Positions 54,930 through 64,000 of a stretch of 64,000 nucleotides of DNA are shown here, piece by piece. The translations under genes and the position numbers were made by a program. Location: the NCBI RefSeq assembly GCF_900112035.1, contig NZ_FOKC01000003.1:62001-126000 (forward strand), in the 5' to 3' direction. The notes beneath the pieces are model-generated. The model saw only the letters and a program-made list of their open reading frames with translations, was not told the origin of the DNA and searched no databases. The stretch comes from Nocardioides alpinus. GTDB lineage: Bacteria; Actinomycetota; Actinomycetes; Propionibacteriales; Nocardioidaceae. Position 1 is the stretch's first letter. Every line of letters begins with the position of its first letter.

Positions 54930-55253
54930 TCAGAGCTGCAGCACCGACGCCGCGACGACGTAGGCCGCCTGCACCCCCGCCGGGTCGTGCACGTCCTGGT
55001 CCGAGACCGCGTCCGGGAGCGCGCGTACGGCCTCCGTGGGATCGGGCGCTACCAGCGCCCGGCTGAGACCGGCCACCACGACTGCGAGGTCGTGCTCGTC
55101 GAGATCATCCAGCGCGAGGCTGTTGTGGAGCATGGTGGCCGCCTCCTCCATCAGCTCCCGGGCGACGTCCTGGTCGACGTCGTCGCGCTGCTGCGCCGCC
55201 TCGTCGGCGGCGGCGAGGAAGGGCTCGAGGATGGTGGGCGGGACGGTGACCAT
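54930..55253 (-). CDS. Small soluble hypothetical protein
   Basis: 107 residues, acidic, helical, no signal peptide or transmembrane segment; contains MEEAATMLHNSLALDDLDEHDLAVVVAGLSRALV. No family recognised. Between convergent genes, 6 bp from the membrane protein stop. Confidence 0.55.
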   Translation of the reverse strand: MVTVPPTILEPFLAAADEAAQQRDDVDQDVARELMEEAATMLHNSLALDDLDEHDLAVVVAGLSRALVAPDPTEAVRALPDAVSDQDVHDPAGVQAAYVVAASVLQL

Positions 55254-55266
55254 GTCGTGATCCGTC

Positions 55267-55857
55267 TCAGCGCAGCACGATCGGCGCGGGGAACCGGGCG
55301 CGGTCCTGTGACCACGGACGGGCCGCGTCGGAGCGGAAGTAGCCCGTGAGGCTGAGGACCTTGACGAGCACCTCGCCCTCCGGCAAGCACCGGAGCGGGA
55401 CGTCGAGCACGATCTCGTCGGTGCGGTGGCGGACCCGCGCCCGCAGCGGGTCGCAGACCTCGTAGCTCGTCCCGCTGCCGTCGGTGAAGTAGTTGGCGTA
55501 GGCGAGGTCCCGCCGTTGCGCGCTCATGCCGATGTCCCCGCTCCAGGTCTCCGACGACCCGGCCGGCGGCACCAGACGCAGGAACACCATCTGGTCGAAG
55601 GCGCGCGTGCGGAGCACCGTGCGCAGGCGCACGGTGAAGCGAGCTGCGTCCGCGATGGGCTCCACGTCGACGCGCCTCAGGTCGATGGACGTGCGCTGCG
55701 CACGAGGGAGACCCGTCGCCCTGCGAGCGATGCGCACGTCACCCGCTCGGTCGGTCACGCTCACCGCATCCGGCGCCACGGCCCCCGAAGTTGGTGGGGC
55801 CGCTGCCACCACTGATCCCAGCAGGGCGAGCGCAACGACGTGCGAACGGATCTTCAT
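55267..55857 (-). CDS. Secreted hypothetical protein
   Basis: 196 residues from ATG 55857. Signal peptide HVVALALLGSVVAAAPPTSGAVA; mature part has VTDRAGDVRIARR near the N-terminus and beta strands (RFTVRLRTVLRTRAF; EIVLDVPLRCLPEG), similar to other actinobacterial secreted beta-sandwich proteins. Function unknown. A TACTGT -10 stands 6 nt upstream of the ATG. Confidence 0.7.
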   Translation of the reverse strand: MKIRSHVVALALLGSVVAAAPPTSGAVAPDAVSVTDRAGDVRIARRATGLPRAQRTSIDLRRVDVEPIADAARFTVRLRTVLRTRAFDQMVFLRLVPPAGSSETWSGDIGMSAQRRDLAYANYFTDGSGTSYEVCDPLRARVRHRTDEIVLDVPLRCLPEGEVLVKVLSLTGYFRSDAARPWSQDRARFPAPIVLR

Positions 55858-55863
55858 GGGCCG

Positions 55864-55869
55864 ACAGTA
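55864..55869 (-). promoter_or_regulatory. -10 hexamer of the 55267-55857 gene
   Basis: TACTGT, 6 nt before ATG 55857. Confidence 0.4.
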
Positions 55870-55971
55870 GGGCGTCCGGCGCACTACGTCTCGCGAGTTT
55901 GGGGGAGATCCACGCCGGCCCTCGGGCACCCCGTTGCGACGCCCCGTCGCGAGCCGGCCCGACAGCTGCGG

Positions 55972-58554
55972 CTAGGCGGGTTCCGAGACCAGCCCCAGCT
56001 CGGCCACGGACGCGAGCGCCTCGTTGCGCGGGACGACCCGGACCGTGTAGCCGAAGGGCCCGGAGACCCGGAGCGGGACCGCCGCGTCGAAGCGGTGCCG
56101 GTTGCCGTCGTACGACTCCCCCACCAGCATCGGCGTGACCGCGGTGGCGGTGAGCTCGTCGTCCGCGCCGATCCGGCCGTGCACGACCTGGACCTCGACG
56201 TCGTCGGCCGAGAGCGAGCCGAGCGCCACCCAGGCGCGGACGGCCAGCGTGGCGCCGACCTCGGCCTGGTCGCCGACGCCCTCGGAGTCGATGTGCTCGA
56301 CCCGGACGCCCGGCCACGCGGCGCGGACCGACTGCTTCCACGCCGACAGCTCGTGCGCGCCGGCGTAGTCGGAGTTGAGCGAGCGCGCGGTGTGCGCCGC
56401 CGGGGCGTACAGCTCGCGGACGTAGTCACGTACCTGGCGGGTGGCGAGCACCTTCGGCCCGAGCGACTTCAGGGTGTGGCGCACCATCTCCAGCCAGCGC
56501 GGCGGGACACCCTCGTCGTTGAGCTCGTAGAAGCGCGGCACGACGTCGGTCTCGAGCAGGTCGTAGAGCGCGTTGGCCTCGAGGTCGTCGCGGCGGTCGG
56601 TGTCGTCGATGCCGTCGGCCGACGGGATCGCCCAGCCGTTGTTGCCGTCGTACCACTCGTCCCACCAGCCGTCGAGGATCGACAGGTTGAGACCGCCGTT
56701 GAGCGCGGCCTTCATGCCCGACGTGCCGCACGCCTCGTAGGGGCGCAGCGGGTTGTTGAGCCACACGTCGCAACCGGGGTAGAGCGGCTGCGCCATGGCG
56801 ATGTCGTAGTTGGGCAGGAACGCGATGCGGTGGCGGATCTCCGGGTCGTCGGCGAAGCGCACCATCTCCTGGATGAGCCGCTTGCCGGTCTCGTCGGCCG
56901 GGTGCGCCTTGCCGGCGATGACCAGCTGGATCGGGCGCTCGGGGTCGAGGAGCAGCTTCTTGAGGCGGGCCGGGTCGCGCAGCATCAGGGTGAGCCGCTT
57001 GTACGTCGGCACACGACGCGCGAAGCCGATCGTCAGCACGTCGGGGTCGAGGGCGGTGTCGATCCACGTGCGCTCGGCGGGAGCGAAGCCCCGCTTGGCT
57101 GCGGAGCGACGCATCCGGTCGCGGGCGTCCTCGATGAAGCGGGTGCGCAGGGTGCGCTTGAGGTCCCAGATCTCGCGGTCGCCGAACTGGTCGACCAGGG
57201 GCCACAGCGCGTCGGTGTCGTCGCCTTCGATGTCGGCGCCGCGGCTGGCGGCGAGCTCGATGACCTCGCGGGCGATCCAGCTCGGGCCGTGGACGCCGTT
57301 GGTGATCGACGTGATCGGCACCTCGGCCTCGTCGAAGGCCGGCCACAGGCCGTTGAACATCCCACGCGAGACGTGGCCGTGCAGCTGCGAGACACCGTTG
57401 GCGCGCTGCGCCAGCCGGAAGCCCATGACGGCCATGTTGAAGACGCCGGCGTCGCCGCCGTCGTAGTCCTCGGCGCCGAGCGACAGCACCCGGTCGACCG
57501 GCACGCCCGGGGTCGGCGAGCTGCCACCGAAGTACTGGGACACCAGCTCGCGGGGAAAGCGGTCGATGCCGGCCGGCACGGGCGTGTGCGTGGTGAAGAC
57601 GGTGCCGGCGCGGGAGACCTCGAGCGCGGTGTCGAAGTCGAGGTGCGGCCCGTCGTCGCTGACGGTGAGCTCGCGGATCCGCTCGATGCCGAGGAAGCCG
57701 GCGTGGCCCTCGTTGGCGTGGAAGACCTCCGGGGCCGGTGCGCCGGTGATGCGTGACCACACGCGCAGCGCGCGGACGCCGCCGATGCCGAGCAGGAGCT
57801 CCTGGCGCAGCCGGTGCTCGGAGTTGCCGCCGTAGAGGCGGTCGGTGACGTCGCGGTAGTGGGCGCTGTTCTCCTCGATGTCGGTGTCGAGCAGCAGCAG
57901 CGGCACCCGGCCGACCTGCGCGACGAGGATGCGCGCCACCAGGTCCGGACCGTCGGGGAGCGCGATCGACACCGTGGCGCGGCTGCCGTCGGCCTCGCGG
58001 AGCTGGGTCAGGGGGAGCTCGTCGGGGTCGAGGACGGGGTAGCTCTCCTGCTGCCAGCCGTCGCGGTCCAGCGCCTGCTTGAAGTAGCCGTGGCGGTAGA
58101 ACAGGCCGACGCCGACCAGCGGGATGCCCAGGTCGGAGGACGCCTTGAGGTGGTCCCCGGCCAGGATGCCGAGACCGCCGGAGTACTGCGGGAGCACGGC
58201 GGCGATGCCGAACTCGGAGGAGAAGTAGGCGATGGCGCGCGGCGCGTCGTCACCGGCCTTGCGGGCGTACCAGCGGTCCTCGGTGAGGTAGCGCTGGAGG
58301 TCGTCGTGCGCGGCGTCGAGCCGAGCGCGGAAGTCGGCGTCGTCCACGAGGGCGTCGAGCCGCTCGCGACCGACGGCGCCGAGGAACCTGACCGGGTCAC
58401 CGGCCACGTCGTGCCAGACCTGCGCATCGATGCTGGAGAACACATCCTGCGTCGGCGGGTGCCACGACCAGCGCAGGTTGCCGGCCAGGACGGCCAGGGC
58501 TCCCAGCGGCTCGGGGAGGACAGGGCGGACGGTGAATCGTCTGAACGCTCGCAC
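55972..58554 (-). CDS. glgP: Alpha-glucan phosphorylase (GT35)
   Basis: 860 residues. N-terminal DUF3417-type domain, characteristic of actinobacterial/archaeal alpha-glucan phosphorylases, then GT35 with the PLP-lysine region GTSGMKAALNGGLNLSILDGWWDEWYDG near 575. It phosphorolyses glycogen to glucose-1-phosphate. Divergent from the M36 protease gene. A TAGCGT -10 is 8 nt before GTG 58554. Confidence 0.93.
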   Translation of the reverse strand: MRAFRRFTVRPVLPEPLGALAVLAGNLRWSWHPPTQDVFSSIDAQVWHDVAGDPVRFLGAVGRERLDALVDDADFRARLDAAHDDLQRYLTEDRWYARKAGDDAPRAIAYFSSEFGIAAVLPQYSGGLGILAGDHLKASSDLGIPLVGVGLFYRHGYFKQALDRDGWQQESYPVLDPDELPLTQLREADGSRATVSIALPDGPDLVARILVAQVGRVPLLLLDTDIEENSAHYRDVTDRLYGGNSEHRLRQELLLGIGGVRALRVWSRITGAPAPEVFHANEGHAGFLGIERIRELTVSDDGPHLDFDTALEVSRAGTVFTTHTPVPAGIDRFPRELVSQYFGGSSPTPGVPVDRVLSLGAEDYDGGDAGVFNMAVMGFRLAQRANGVSQLHGHVSRGMFNGLWPAFDEAEVPITSITNGVHGPSWIAREVIELAASRGADIEGDDTDALWPLVDQFGDREIWDLKRTLRTRFIEDARDRMRRSAAKRGFAPAERTWIDTALDPDVLTIGFARRVPTYKRLTLMLRDPARLKKLLLDPERPIQLVIAGKAHPADETGKRLIQEMVRFADDPEIRHRIAFLPNYDIAMAQPLYPGCDVWLNNPLRPYEACGTSGMKAALNGGLNLSILDGWWDEWYDGNNGWAIPSADGIDDTDRRDDLEANALYDLLETDVVPRFYELNDEGVPPRWLEMVRHTLKSLGPKVLATRQVRDYVRELYAPAAHTARSLNSDYAGAHELSAWKQSVRAAWPGVRVEHIDSEGVGDQAEVGATLAVRAWVALGSLSADDVEVQVVHGRIGADDELTATAVTPMLVGESYDGNRHRFDAAVPLRVSGPFGYTVRVVPRNEALASVAELGLVSEPA

Positions 58555-58647
58555 GATCGAGCACGCTAGGGCATTTCTTGGAACGATCCAACCCTCCCCG
58601 AGACACTCGTCAGTAACCTTCGCGCCCGTCGCGGCGTTGATGCGGTC

Positions 58648-61600
58648 ATGACCTCGCCCCGTCGCACCTTCGGCCGCACCACCCTCGCGGCCGCATCGCT
58701 CCTCGCGATCTCCACCCTCTCCACGATCGCCTCGCCGGCCACCGCCGAGTCCTCCCAGGACCAGCAGACGATCACTCCGGGCGAGACTCCCGCCGACGTC
58801 CGCACCTTGGGCGACCCGGTGGCCGGCCCCCGCGACATCGACGAACGCGGCACGGTCCTACCGAGTGACGCCCAGCGCGAGGCCGTACGTGCGTTGGGCG
58901 GCGTCGCTGCGCGGTGGAACGACTTCGGCACCCCTGCCTCGATCCTGCCGGCGAGCGGCAGCCTCGGCGTGGCCACCGGTGCACCGGTCGACGCCGCACG
59001 TGGGTGGCTGCGCGACCACGCCGACCTGTTCGCGATGTCGGCCTCCGACGTCGACGGCCTGGCCCTGGTCAGCTCGCAGAAGCTGGCCCGGTCCGACGCC
59101 CGTGCAGTGCTCTTCCGTCAGGACTTCGACGGGCTCGCCCCCGCCCTCGGCGGCCTGGTGACGGTCGGCGTCGCCGACGGCAAGGTGGCCTACGTCTCCT
59201 CGTCCCTCGCCCGCACCACCGGGGTGCTTCCCGCGGCCACCTTGACACCGCTGCAGGGCTGGTTGAAGGCCGCCACCGACCTCTCGGTCGCGCCCGACTC
59301 CGCGCAGGTCGCGGCGATCACGACGAGCGTGGGCGGCGGCTGGACGCGACTCGTCGTGCCCGGCTTCGCCCAGGAGCAGCAGGTGCGACTGCGCGCGCTG
59401 CCGATGGCCGACGGGTCGGTCCGACCGGTCCTCGAGGCCAATGTCGTCAACGTCGCCGGCGGCGCGTCCCTGGCCTTCACCAGCCTGGTCGACGGCGTCA
59501 CCGGTGAGGTCCTTGCGCGCCACAACAAGGCCGAGAACTTCGCCTACAACGACGTCTTCACCGGTTCGGTGACGGCGCAGGCGTGTGGCATCAAGCACAG
59601 CTTCGAGCTCGAGGACGACCTCACCCGCTCGATCACCGCGGTCGCGACCGGCATCCCCGCCGATGACTTCGTGGTCAAGATCTTCCAGGGCGACACCCTC
59701 CTGACCGCAGGCGACACCGCGACCAACCCCGAGGTGGCGACGTACGCCAACGCGAGCATCCCGGGAGGCACCTACTCCGTGCAGGTCTGCCCCTTCGATG
59801 CCGCGTCCATCGTCGTCGGCCAGTACGCCCTCGCGGTGACGACCAGCGACACCGCGGCCCCCGGCACCGGTGACCTGACCGGCAACCCGATGTGGCGCTA
59901 CTTCACCGCCAACCCGACCCTGGACGCCCCCGACGAGACGCCGACCAACTCGGTCGTCGGCTGCTGGCGGCTCCTCGACGCGGCGTGCACCACGCCGCCG
60001 GGCGAGCTGCGCAACGTGGCGGCCTTCGGACCGTGGGACACGGTCGGGCCTCTGTCGACCTTCACGACGGTCGGCAACAACGCCAACACTCACGAGGCGT
60101 GGGCCAGCCCACTCACCCCGGGTGGTCTGGCACAAGCACCTGTCTCCCCGACGCGTGAGTACTCGCCCGAGTTCGAGGACCGCTGGAACAACAGCCGGTG
60201 CGACGTCGCCGAGCTCGTGCCCGGTGGCAACGACATCGAGGCATCCGTCGGCAACCTGTTCGTCGCGCACAACCGGATGCACGACTACTCCTACTACCTC
60301 GGCTTTACCGAGGAGAACTACAACCTCCAGCTCGACAACGGCAGCCGCGGCGGCGTCGCCGGCGACCAAGAGATCGGCAACGCCCAGGCAGGCGCGATCT
60401 CCGGTGGCAGCCCGACCTTCCAGGGCCGCGACAACGCCAACCAGGTCACGCTGCAGGACGGCACCCCCGGCATCACCAACCAGTATCTCTTCGAGCCGAT
60501 CGCCGGCGCCTTCTACGCCCCGTGCACCGACGGCGGACTCGACATGGGCATCGTCGGCCACGAGTACACCCACGCCATCAGCAACCGGATGGTCGCCGGC
60601 CCGGACGAGGGCCTCACCTCGGAGCAGGGCGGCGCGATGGGCGAGTCGTGGGGCGACCTGGTCGCCGGCGAGTACCAGTTCGCGCACGGCTACAGCAACG
60701 GCGGCAACGTCTGGGCCGTCGGCGCCTACGCCACCGGCAACACCGAGACCGCGATCCGTGACTACTCCATCGACGACAACCCGCTCAACTACTCCGACTA
60801 CGGATTCGACACCACCGGAGCCGAGGTCCACGCCGACGGTGAGATCTGGAACGGCACGATGTGGGAGGTCCGCCAGGCCCTCGTCGAGAAGTACGACGCC
60901 CAGTTCCCGTACGCCGACAAGGCCCTCCAGCTCGACTGCGCTGACGCCACCGCGACCACCACGCCGCGCCCGGCAGACGGCTGCCCGGGCAACCGCCGCT
61001 GGGTCCAGCTGATGTTCGACTCGTTCCTCCTGCAGCAGGGCGCCACGTCGATGCTCGACGCCCGTGACGCGATGATCGCAGCCGACCAGCTGCGCTTCGG
61101 CGGCGCGAACAGGGACGTGATGTGGGCCGCCTTCGCCCGCCGCGGCATGGGTGCCGGTGCATCGACCCTCGACGCCGACAACGACGAGCCCACCCCGAGC
61201 TTCGCCACCCCCACCGGGCCGAATTCCGCGATCACCTTCGCCACCACGGGCACCGCCGACATCTACGTCGGTGACTACGAGGCCCGTGTGACGCCGGTGG
61301 CCGACACCGATCCCGCGAGTCCCCTCCCAGCCACCGCCTCGTTCTCGCCGGGCACCTACCGGATGGTGGCGGTCTCCCCCGACCGCGGCTTCACCCGCTG
61401 GACCATGACGGTCCTGGCGGACAGGGCAGCCCGCGCCGAGACGATCGGCGACGTGGTCAACCTGGCCAGCACCGCTGCCGGTGGCTCGGTGATCGGTGCC
61501 ACCGACGGCTCGCTCAACCCAGAGGCGCTGATCGACGGCACCGAAGCCACCAACTGGGGTGGCGTGAGCGCCGCCCAGGTGGACGAGTCGCACCCGTCAG

Positions 61601-62523
61601 TCTCCGTCGACCTCGCCGGCGACGTCAGCACCGTCACGCGGGTACAGGTGAGCGCCTACCTCACCCCGGCCCCCGCCTCAGGGACGGACCTCCCGTTCGC
61701 CCAGGAGGACCCGGACTCGGGCTCGCGATTCACGGCGCTGCGCCAGTTCGCCCTCGAGGCGTGCACGGCCGGCTGCGACTCCCCGGACGCGTCATGGACG
61801 CGGTTCTACACCTCGCCCGCAGACGCCTTCCCGAGCGAGCTGCCCCGCCCGGTGGCACCGACGCTCACCATGCGGGCGTTCGACGTGCCTGACACCGCTG
61901 CTGCCGGCGTACGGCTGGTGACGCTGGAGAACCAGTGCACCGGTCAGGGGGCCTACGCCGGCCAGCAGACCGCGAGCACGACCGTGCTGACCGACTGCAA
62001 GGTGGGCTCGGACCGCGGCACGATCGTCCACGCCTCCGAGCTGCAGGTCTTCTCAGCGGACGCGACGCTCCCGGTGCAGCCGACCCCGCCCCGCGCAGGC
62101 TCCGGCGGCGCGGGGGGCACCGGCTCGGGCACGGGCTCGGACACGGACACGGGGTCCGGCACGGGGTCCGGCACGGGGTCCGGCAACGACACCACCACGG
62201 CCACGCCGACCACGGTGCGCCTGCGGCCGACCGTCTCGCTGAAGGTGCTGCGCAAGTTCCAGACCCGGCGCAACGCTGCCCCGAACCTGGTCATCGGTGT
62301 CGAGTCCGAGGGCACCACCCCCGAGGCCGGGCGACTGGTGATCCTCGTCGACGGCAGGAAGTGGAAGACGGTCAGCACCACGGCCGGCGAGCGCACGGTC
62401 CTGGTGACCCGCCGTCTCATCCTTGGACGCCACACCGTGCGGGTGCGCTTCCGTCCGGCCGACCGTACGGCCTTCCGGCCCGCCCGGTCCGGCCTCAAGC
62501 GGATCGTGGTCACCGGTCGCTGA
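58648..62523 (+). CDS. M36 (fungalysin) family metallopeptidase
   Basis: 1291 residues. Signal peptide (about 1-34), an FTP/PepSY-like propeptide (about 60-290), and an M36 catalytic domain with HEYTH at 638-642 and third ligand Glu666 (GAMGESWGD). A galactose-binding-like region follows (about 940-1130), then a Gly/Ser/Thr linker with three exact 12-bp DNA repeats at 62149-62184 and a beta-rich C-terminal domain (about 1195-1291). Zinc endopeptidase secreted after propeptide removal. No LPXTG anchor seen. Confidence 0.9.
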   Translation: MTSPRRTFGRTTLAAASLLAISTLSTIASPATAESSQDQQTITPGETPADVRTLGDPVAGPRDIDERGTVLPSDAQREAVRALGGVAARWNDFGTPASILPASGSLGVATGAPVDAARGWLRDHADLFAMSASDVDGLALVSSQKLARSDARAVLFRQDFDGLAPALGGLVTVGVADGKVAYVSSSLARTTGVLPAATLTPLQGWLKAATDLSVAPDSAQVAAITTSVGGGWTRLVVPGFAQEQQVRLRALPMADGSVRPVLEANVVNVAGGASLAFTSLVDGVTGEVLARHNKAENFAYNDVFTGSVTAQACGIKHSFELEDDLTRSITAVATGIPADDFVVKIFQGDTLLTAGDTATNPEVATYANASIPGGTYSVQVCPFDAASIVVGQYALAVTTSDTAAPGTGDLTGNPMWRYFTANPTLDAPDETPTNSVVGCWRLLDAACTTPPGELRNVAAFGPWDTVGPLSTFTTVGNNANTHEAWASPLTPGGLAQAPVSPTREYSPEFEDRWNNSRCDVAELVPGGNDIEASVGNLFVAHNRMHDYSYYLGFTEENYNLQLDNGSRGGVAGDQEIGNAQAGAISGGSPTFQGRDNANQVTLQDGTPGITNQYLFEPIAGAFYAPCTDGGLDMGIVGHEYTHAISNRMVAGPDEGLTSEQGGAMGESWGDLVAGEYQFAHGYSNGGNVWAVGAYATGNTETAIRDYSIDDNPLNYSDYGFDTTGAEVHADGEIWNGTMWEVRQALVEKYDAQFPYADKALQLDCADATATTTPRPADGCPGNRRWVQLMFDSFLLQQGATSMLDARDAMIAADQLRFGGANRDVMWAAFARRGMGAGASTLDADNDEPTPSFATPTGPNSAITFATTGTADIYVGDYEARVTPVADTDPASPLPATASFSPGTYRMVAVSPDRGFTRWTMTVLADRAARAETIGDVVNLASTAAGGSVIGATDGSLNPEALIDGTEATNWGGVSAAQVDESHPSVSVDLAGDVSTVTRVQVSAYLTPAPASGTDLPFAQEDPDSGSRFTALRQFALEACTAGCDSPDASWTRFYTSPADAFPSELPRPVAPTLTMRAFDVPDTAAAGVRLVTLENQCTGQGAYAGQQTASTTVLTDCKVGSDRGTIVHASELQVFSADATLPVQPTPPRAGSGGAGGTGSGTGSDTDTGSGTGSGTGSGNDTTTATPTTVRLRPTVSLKVLRKFQTRRNAAPNLVIGVESEGTTPEAGRLVILVDGRKWKTVSTTAGERTVLVTRRLILGRHTVRVRFRPADRTAFRPARSGLKRIVVTGR
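62149..62184 (+). repeat. Three tandem 12-bp repeats in the M36 linker
   Basis: ACGGGGTCCGGC three times in direct repeat, encoding a Thr-Gly-Ser-Gly-type linker; prone to slippage, so length may vary between strains. Confidence 0.85.
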
Positions 62524-62602
62524 GTCGCTCCGGAGTCAAAGGGGTGAGACTCAGCCCCACCCGGCTTGCGCCCGTGACCCAACCTTCGCAAGTGTGGGGG
62601 CC

Positions 62603-64000
62603 ATGGTTGGACGCATACCCGTGATGGATGTTTCACCCGTCGTCGACCTCGGTCGCCTCTCGGCCAAGGCGACCGTGGGCGAGCCGATGCCGGTCCGCGC
62701 GACCGTCTTCAGGGAGGGGCACGACCAGCTCGCGGCCGAGGTGGTGGCCATCGATCCGACGGGCGCACGCCGCGACCCGGTGCGGATGCACCTCGCCGGC
62801 GACCAGCCCAACATCTACCTCGCCCACGTCACCCCTGACGTCGAGGGCGAGTGGACCTTCGAGATCCACGCCTGGTCCGACCCCATCGCCACCTGGCAGC
62901 ACGACGGCGGCATCAAGATCCCCGCCGGCGTCGACGTCGAGCTGATGTTCACCGAGGCGCGGCTGCTGCTCGAGCGGGTCGCTGCGGGCACCGGCACCGA
63001 CGCGCTGGACGCGCGCGAGGCGGGCGTCGTGAGCGGCGCCACCGCTGCGGCCGGCGACACCGAGCGACCGGTCGGCGCGCGCCTCGCGGCGCTGCAGGAC
63101 CCCGAGCTCGACGCCGTGCTCCTCGCGCACCCCCTGCGCGAGATGACGTCGGTCAGCGGGCCCTACCGCTTTCGCGCCGACCGCACCCGCGCGCTCTTCG
63201 GCAGCTGGTACGAGTTCTTCCCCCGATCGGAGGGCGCCACCCGCGACGAGAAGACCGGCACCGTCACCACCGGAACGTTCCGCACCGCCACGAAGCGGCT
63301 CGACCGGGTCGCGGAGATGGGCTTCGACGTCGTCTACCTGCCGCCGATCCACCCGATCGGCGAGGTCAACCGCAAGGGACCCAACAACACCCTGACGCCC
63401 GGCCCCGAGGACCCCGGCTCGCCGTGGGCGATCGGCAGCAAGGACGGCGGCCACGACGCCATCCACCCCGAGCTCGGCACCTTCGAGGACTTCGACGCGT
63501 TCGTCGCGCGGGCGGGCGAGCTCGGCCTCGAGGTCGCCCTCGACCTCGCGCTCCAGGCGGCGCCCGACCACCCGTGGGTCACCACGCACCCGCAGTTCTT
63601 CACCACGCGGGCCGACGGCACCATCGCCTTCGCCGAGAACCCGCCGAAGAAGTACCAGGACATCTACCCGATCAACTTCGACAACGACCCCGCCGGCATC
63701 TGCCGCGAGGTGTTGCGCATCGTGAAGCTCTGGATGGCGCACGGCGTAAGGATCTTCCGCGTCGACAACCCCCACACCAAGCCGCTCGCCTTCTGGGAGT
63801 GGCTGCTGGCGGAAGTACGTCGTACGGACCCGGACGTGCTGTTCCTCTCCGAGGCGTTCACCAAGCCGGCGATGATGCACGGTCTCGGTGCGGTGGGCTA
63901 CCACCAGAGCTACACCTACTTCACGTGGCGCACCGGCAAACGCGAGATCGAGGACTACCTCGTCGAGGTCTCGGCCGAGTCCGACCACCTGATGCGGCCG
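62603..64000 (+). CDS. glgE: Alpha-1,4-glucan:maltose-1-phosphate maltosyltransferase GlgE (partial, 3' end off window)
   Basis: 466 residues visible of about 650-700. An N-terminal domain (RLSAKATVGEPMPVRATVFREGHD) precedes the GH13 core: ALFGSWYEFFPRS, GFDVVYLPPIHPIGEVNRKGPNN, nucleophile Asp388 (FRVDNPHTKP) and acid Glu417 (LFLSEAFTKP), 29 residues apart as in characterised GlgE. It extends glycogen with maltose-1-phosphate. ATG 62603; AAGTGT lies 7 nt upstream. Confidence 0.94.
   Translation, partial: MVGRIPVMDVSPVVDLGRLSAKATVGEPMPVRATVFREGHDQLAAEVVAIDPTGARRDPVRMHLAGDQPNIYLAHVTPDVEGEWTFEIHAWSDPIATWQHDGGIKIPAGVDVELMFTEARLLLERVAAGTGTDALDAREAGVVSGATAAAGDTERPVGARLAALQDPELDAVLLAHPLREMTSVSGPYRFRADRTRALFGSWYEFFPRSEGATRDEKTGTVTTGTFRTATKRLDRVAEMGFDVVYLPPIHPIGEVNRKGPNNTLTPGPEDPGSPWAIGSKDGGHDAIHPELGTFEDFDAFVARAGELGLEVALDLALQAAPDHPWVTTHPQFFTTRADGTIAFAENPPKKYQDIYPINFDNDPAGICREVLRIVKLWMAHGVRIFRVDNPHTKPLAFWEWLLAEVRRTDPDVLFLSEAFTKPAMMHGLGAVGYHQSYTYFTWRTGKREIEDYLVEVSAESDHLMRP

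Noticed and set aside
58858-61593. 911-residue open frame antisense to the M36 gene
   Set aside because: Shadow of the real gene; composition is Val/Gly/Arg-rich with no recognisable fold.
1-64000. CRISPR arrays, insertion sequences, prophage, rRNA
   Set aside because: No regularly spaced repeats, transposase or integrase motifs, or rRNA sequence were seen.

Overview
The window is a gene-dense stretch of chromosome from a high-GC actinobacterium, most like the Nocardioidaceae (Nocardioides and relatives). The evidence is the codon use, frequent GTG starts, leaderless promoters, a CIRCE/HrcA heat-shock unit, a DtxR/IdeR-type iron box, GlgE-pathway genes, and DUF3097 and TIGR03086 proteins. 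No rRNA, CRISPR array, insertion sequence, integrase or phage gene was seen. No gap between genes exceeds 230 bp.

Layout. 1-4.3 kb: a phoH-ybeY-corC operon, then a HIT protein and a secreted copper-monooxygenase-like lipoprotein. 4.4-8.5 kb: a GerMN lipoprotein, two 79-bp palindromic repeats, and the hrcA-dnaJ-rsmE stress operon under a CIRCE operator. 8.6-12.0 kb: a metallo-beta-lactamase-fold hydrolase, an iron-box-controlled DUF2470 protein, a duplicated pair of small membrane proteins and a DUF3097 protein. 12.0-15.3 kb: a 174-bp element with 20-bp inverted ends, hemW and a long-chain acyl-CoA ligase. 15.4-21.4 kb: accessory enzymes and regulators (APH-type kinase, XdhC-like, SRPBCC, AlkZ-like, AraC, TIGR03086, alpha/beta hydrolase, HutD). 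21.4-27.3 kb: lepA, an EamA exporter, a GNAT, two tandem APH-fold kinases and rpsT. 27.3-34.9 kb: leuS-degV-comEA-comEC-holA, preceded by a leucine-codon leader peptide and an attenuator. 35-42.4 kb: a nucleotidyltransferase, DUF4870, an ArsR-MFS pair, an SDR, an ankyrin protein, a VOC-DUF6226 fusion, rocD and tRNA-Ala(GGC). 42.4-46 kb: a 50-residue membrane protein, then the nadD-rsfS-phosphatase-DUF4112 cluster with overlapping start/stop codons, and proA. 46-51.3 kb: secreted proteins, etfBA and an enoyl-CoA hydratase. 51.4-64 kb: glycogen/alpha-glucan genes glgX, glgP and glgE (cut by the window end), interspersed with an AraC-DinB fusion, small secreted proteins and an M36 metalloprotease.

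How the genes connect. Several units are translationally coupled by 4-bp ATGA/GTGA overlaps. GlgX, GlgP and GlgE indicate turnover of glycogen or maltosyl-glucan. comEA-comEC with holA is a DNA uptake/replication unit. About fifteen genes have a TANNNT-like -10 hexamer 6-7 nt before the start codon, so leaderless mRNAs are probably common. Most of the window is housekeeping. The least ordinary signals are the leuS leader peptide/attenuator, the paired palindromic repeats, the divergent leaderless promoter palindrome at proA, the PHM-like copper lipoprotein and the VOC-DUF6226 fusion.
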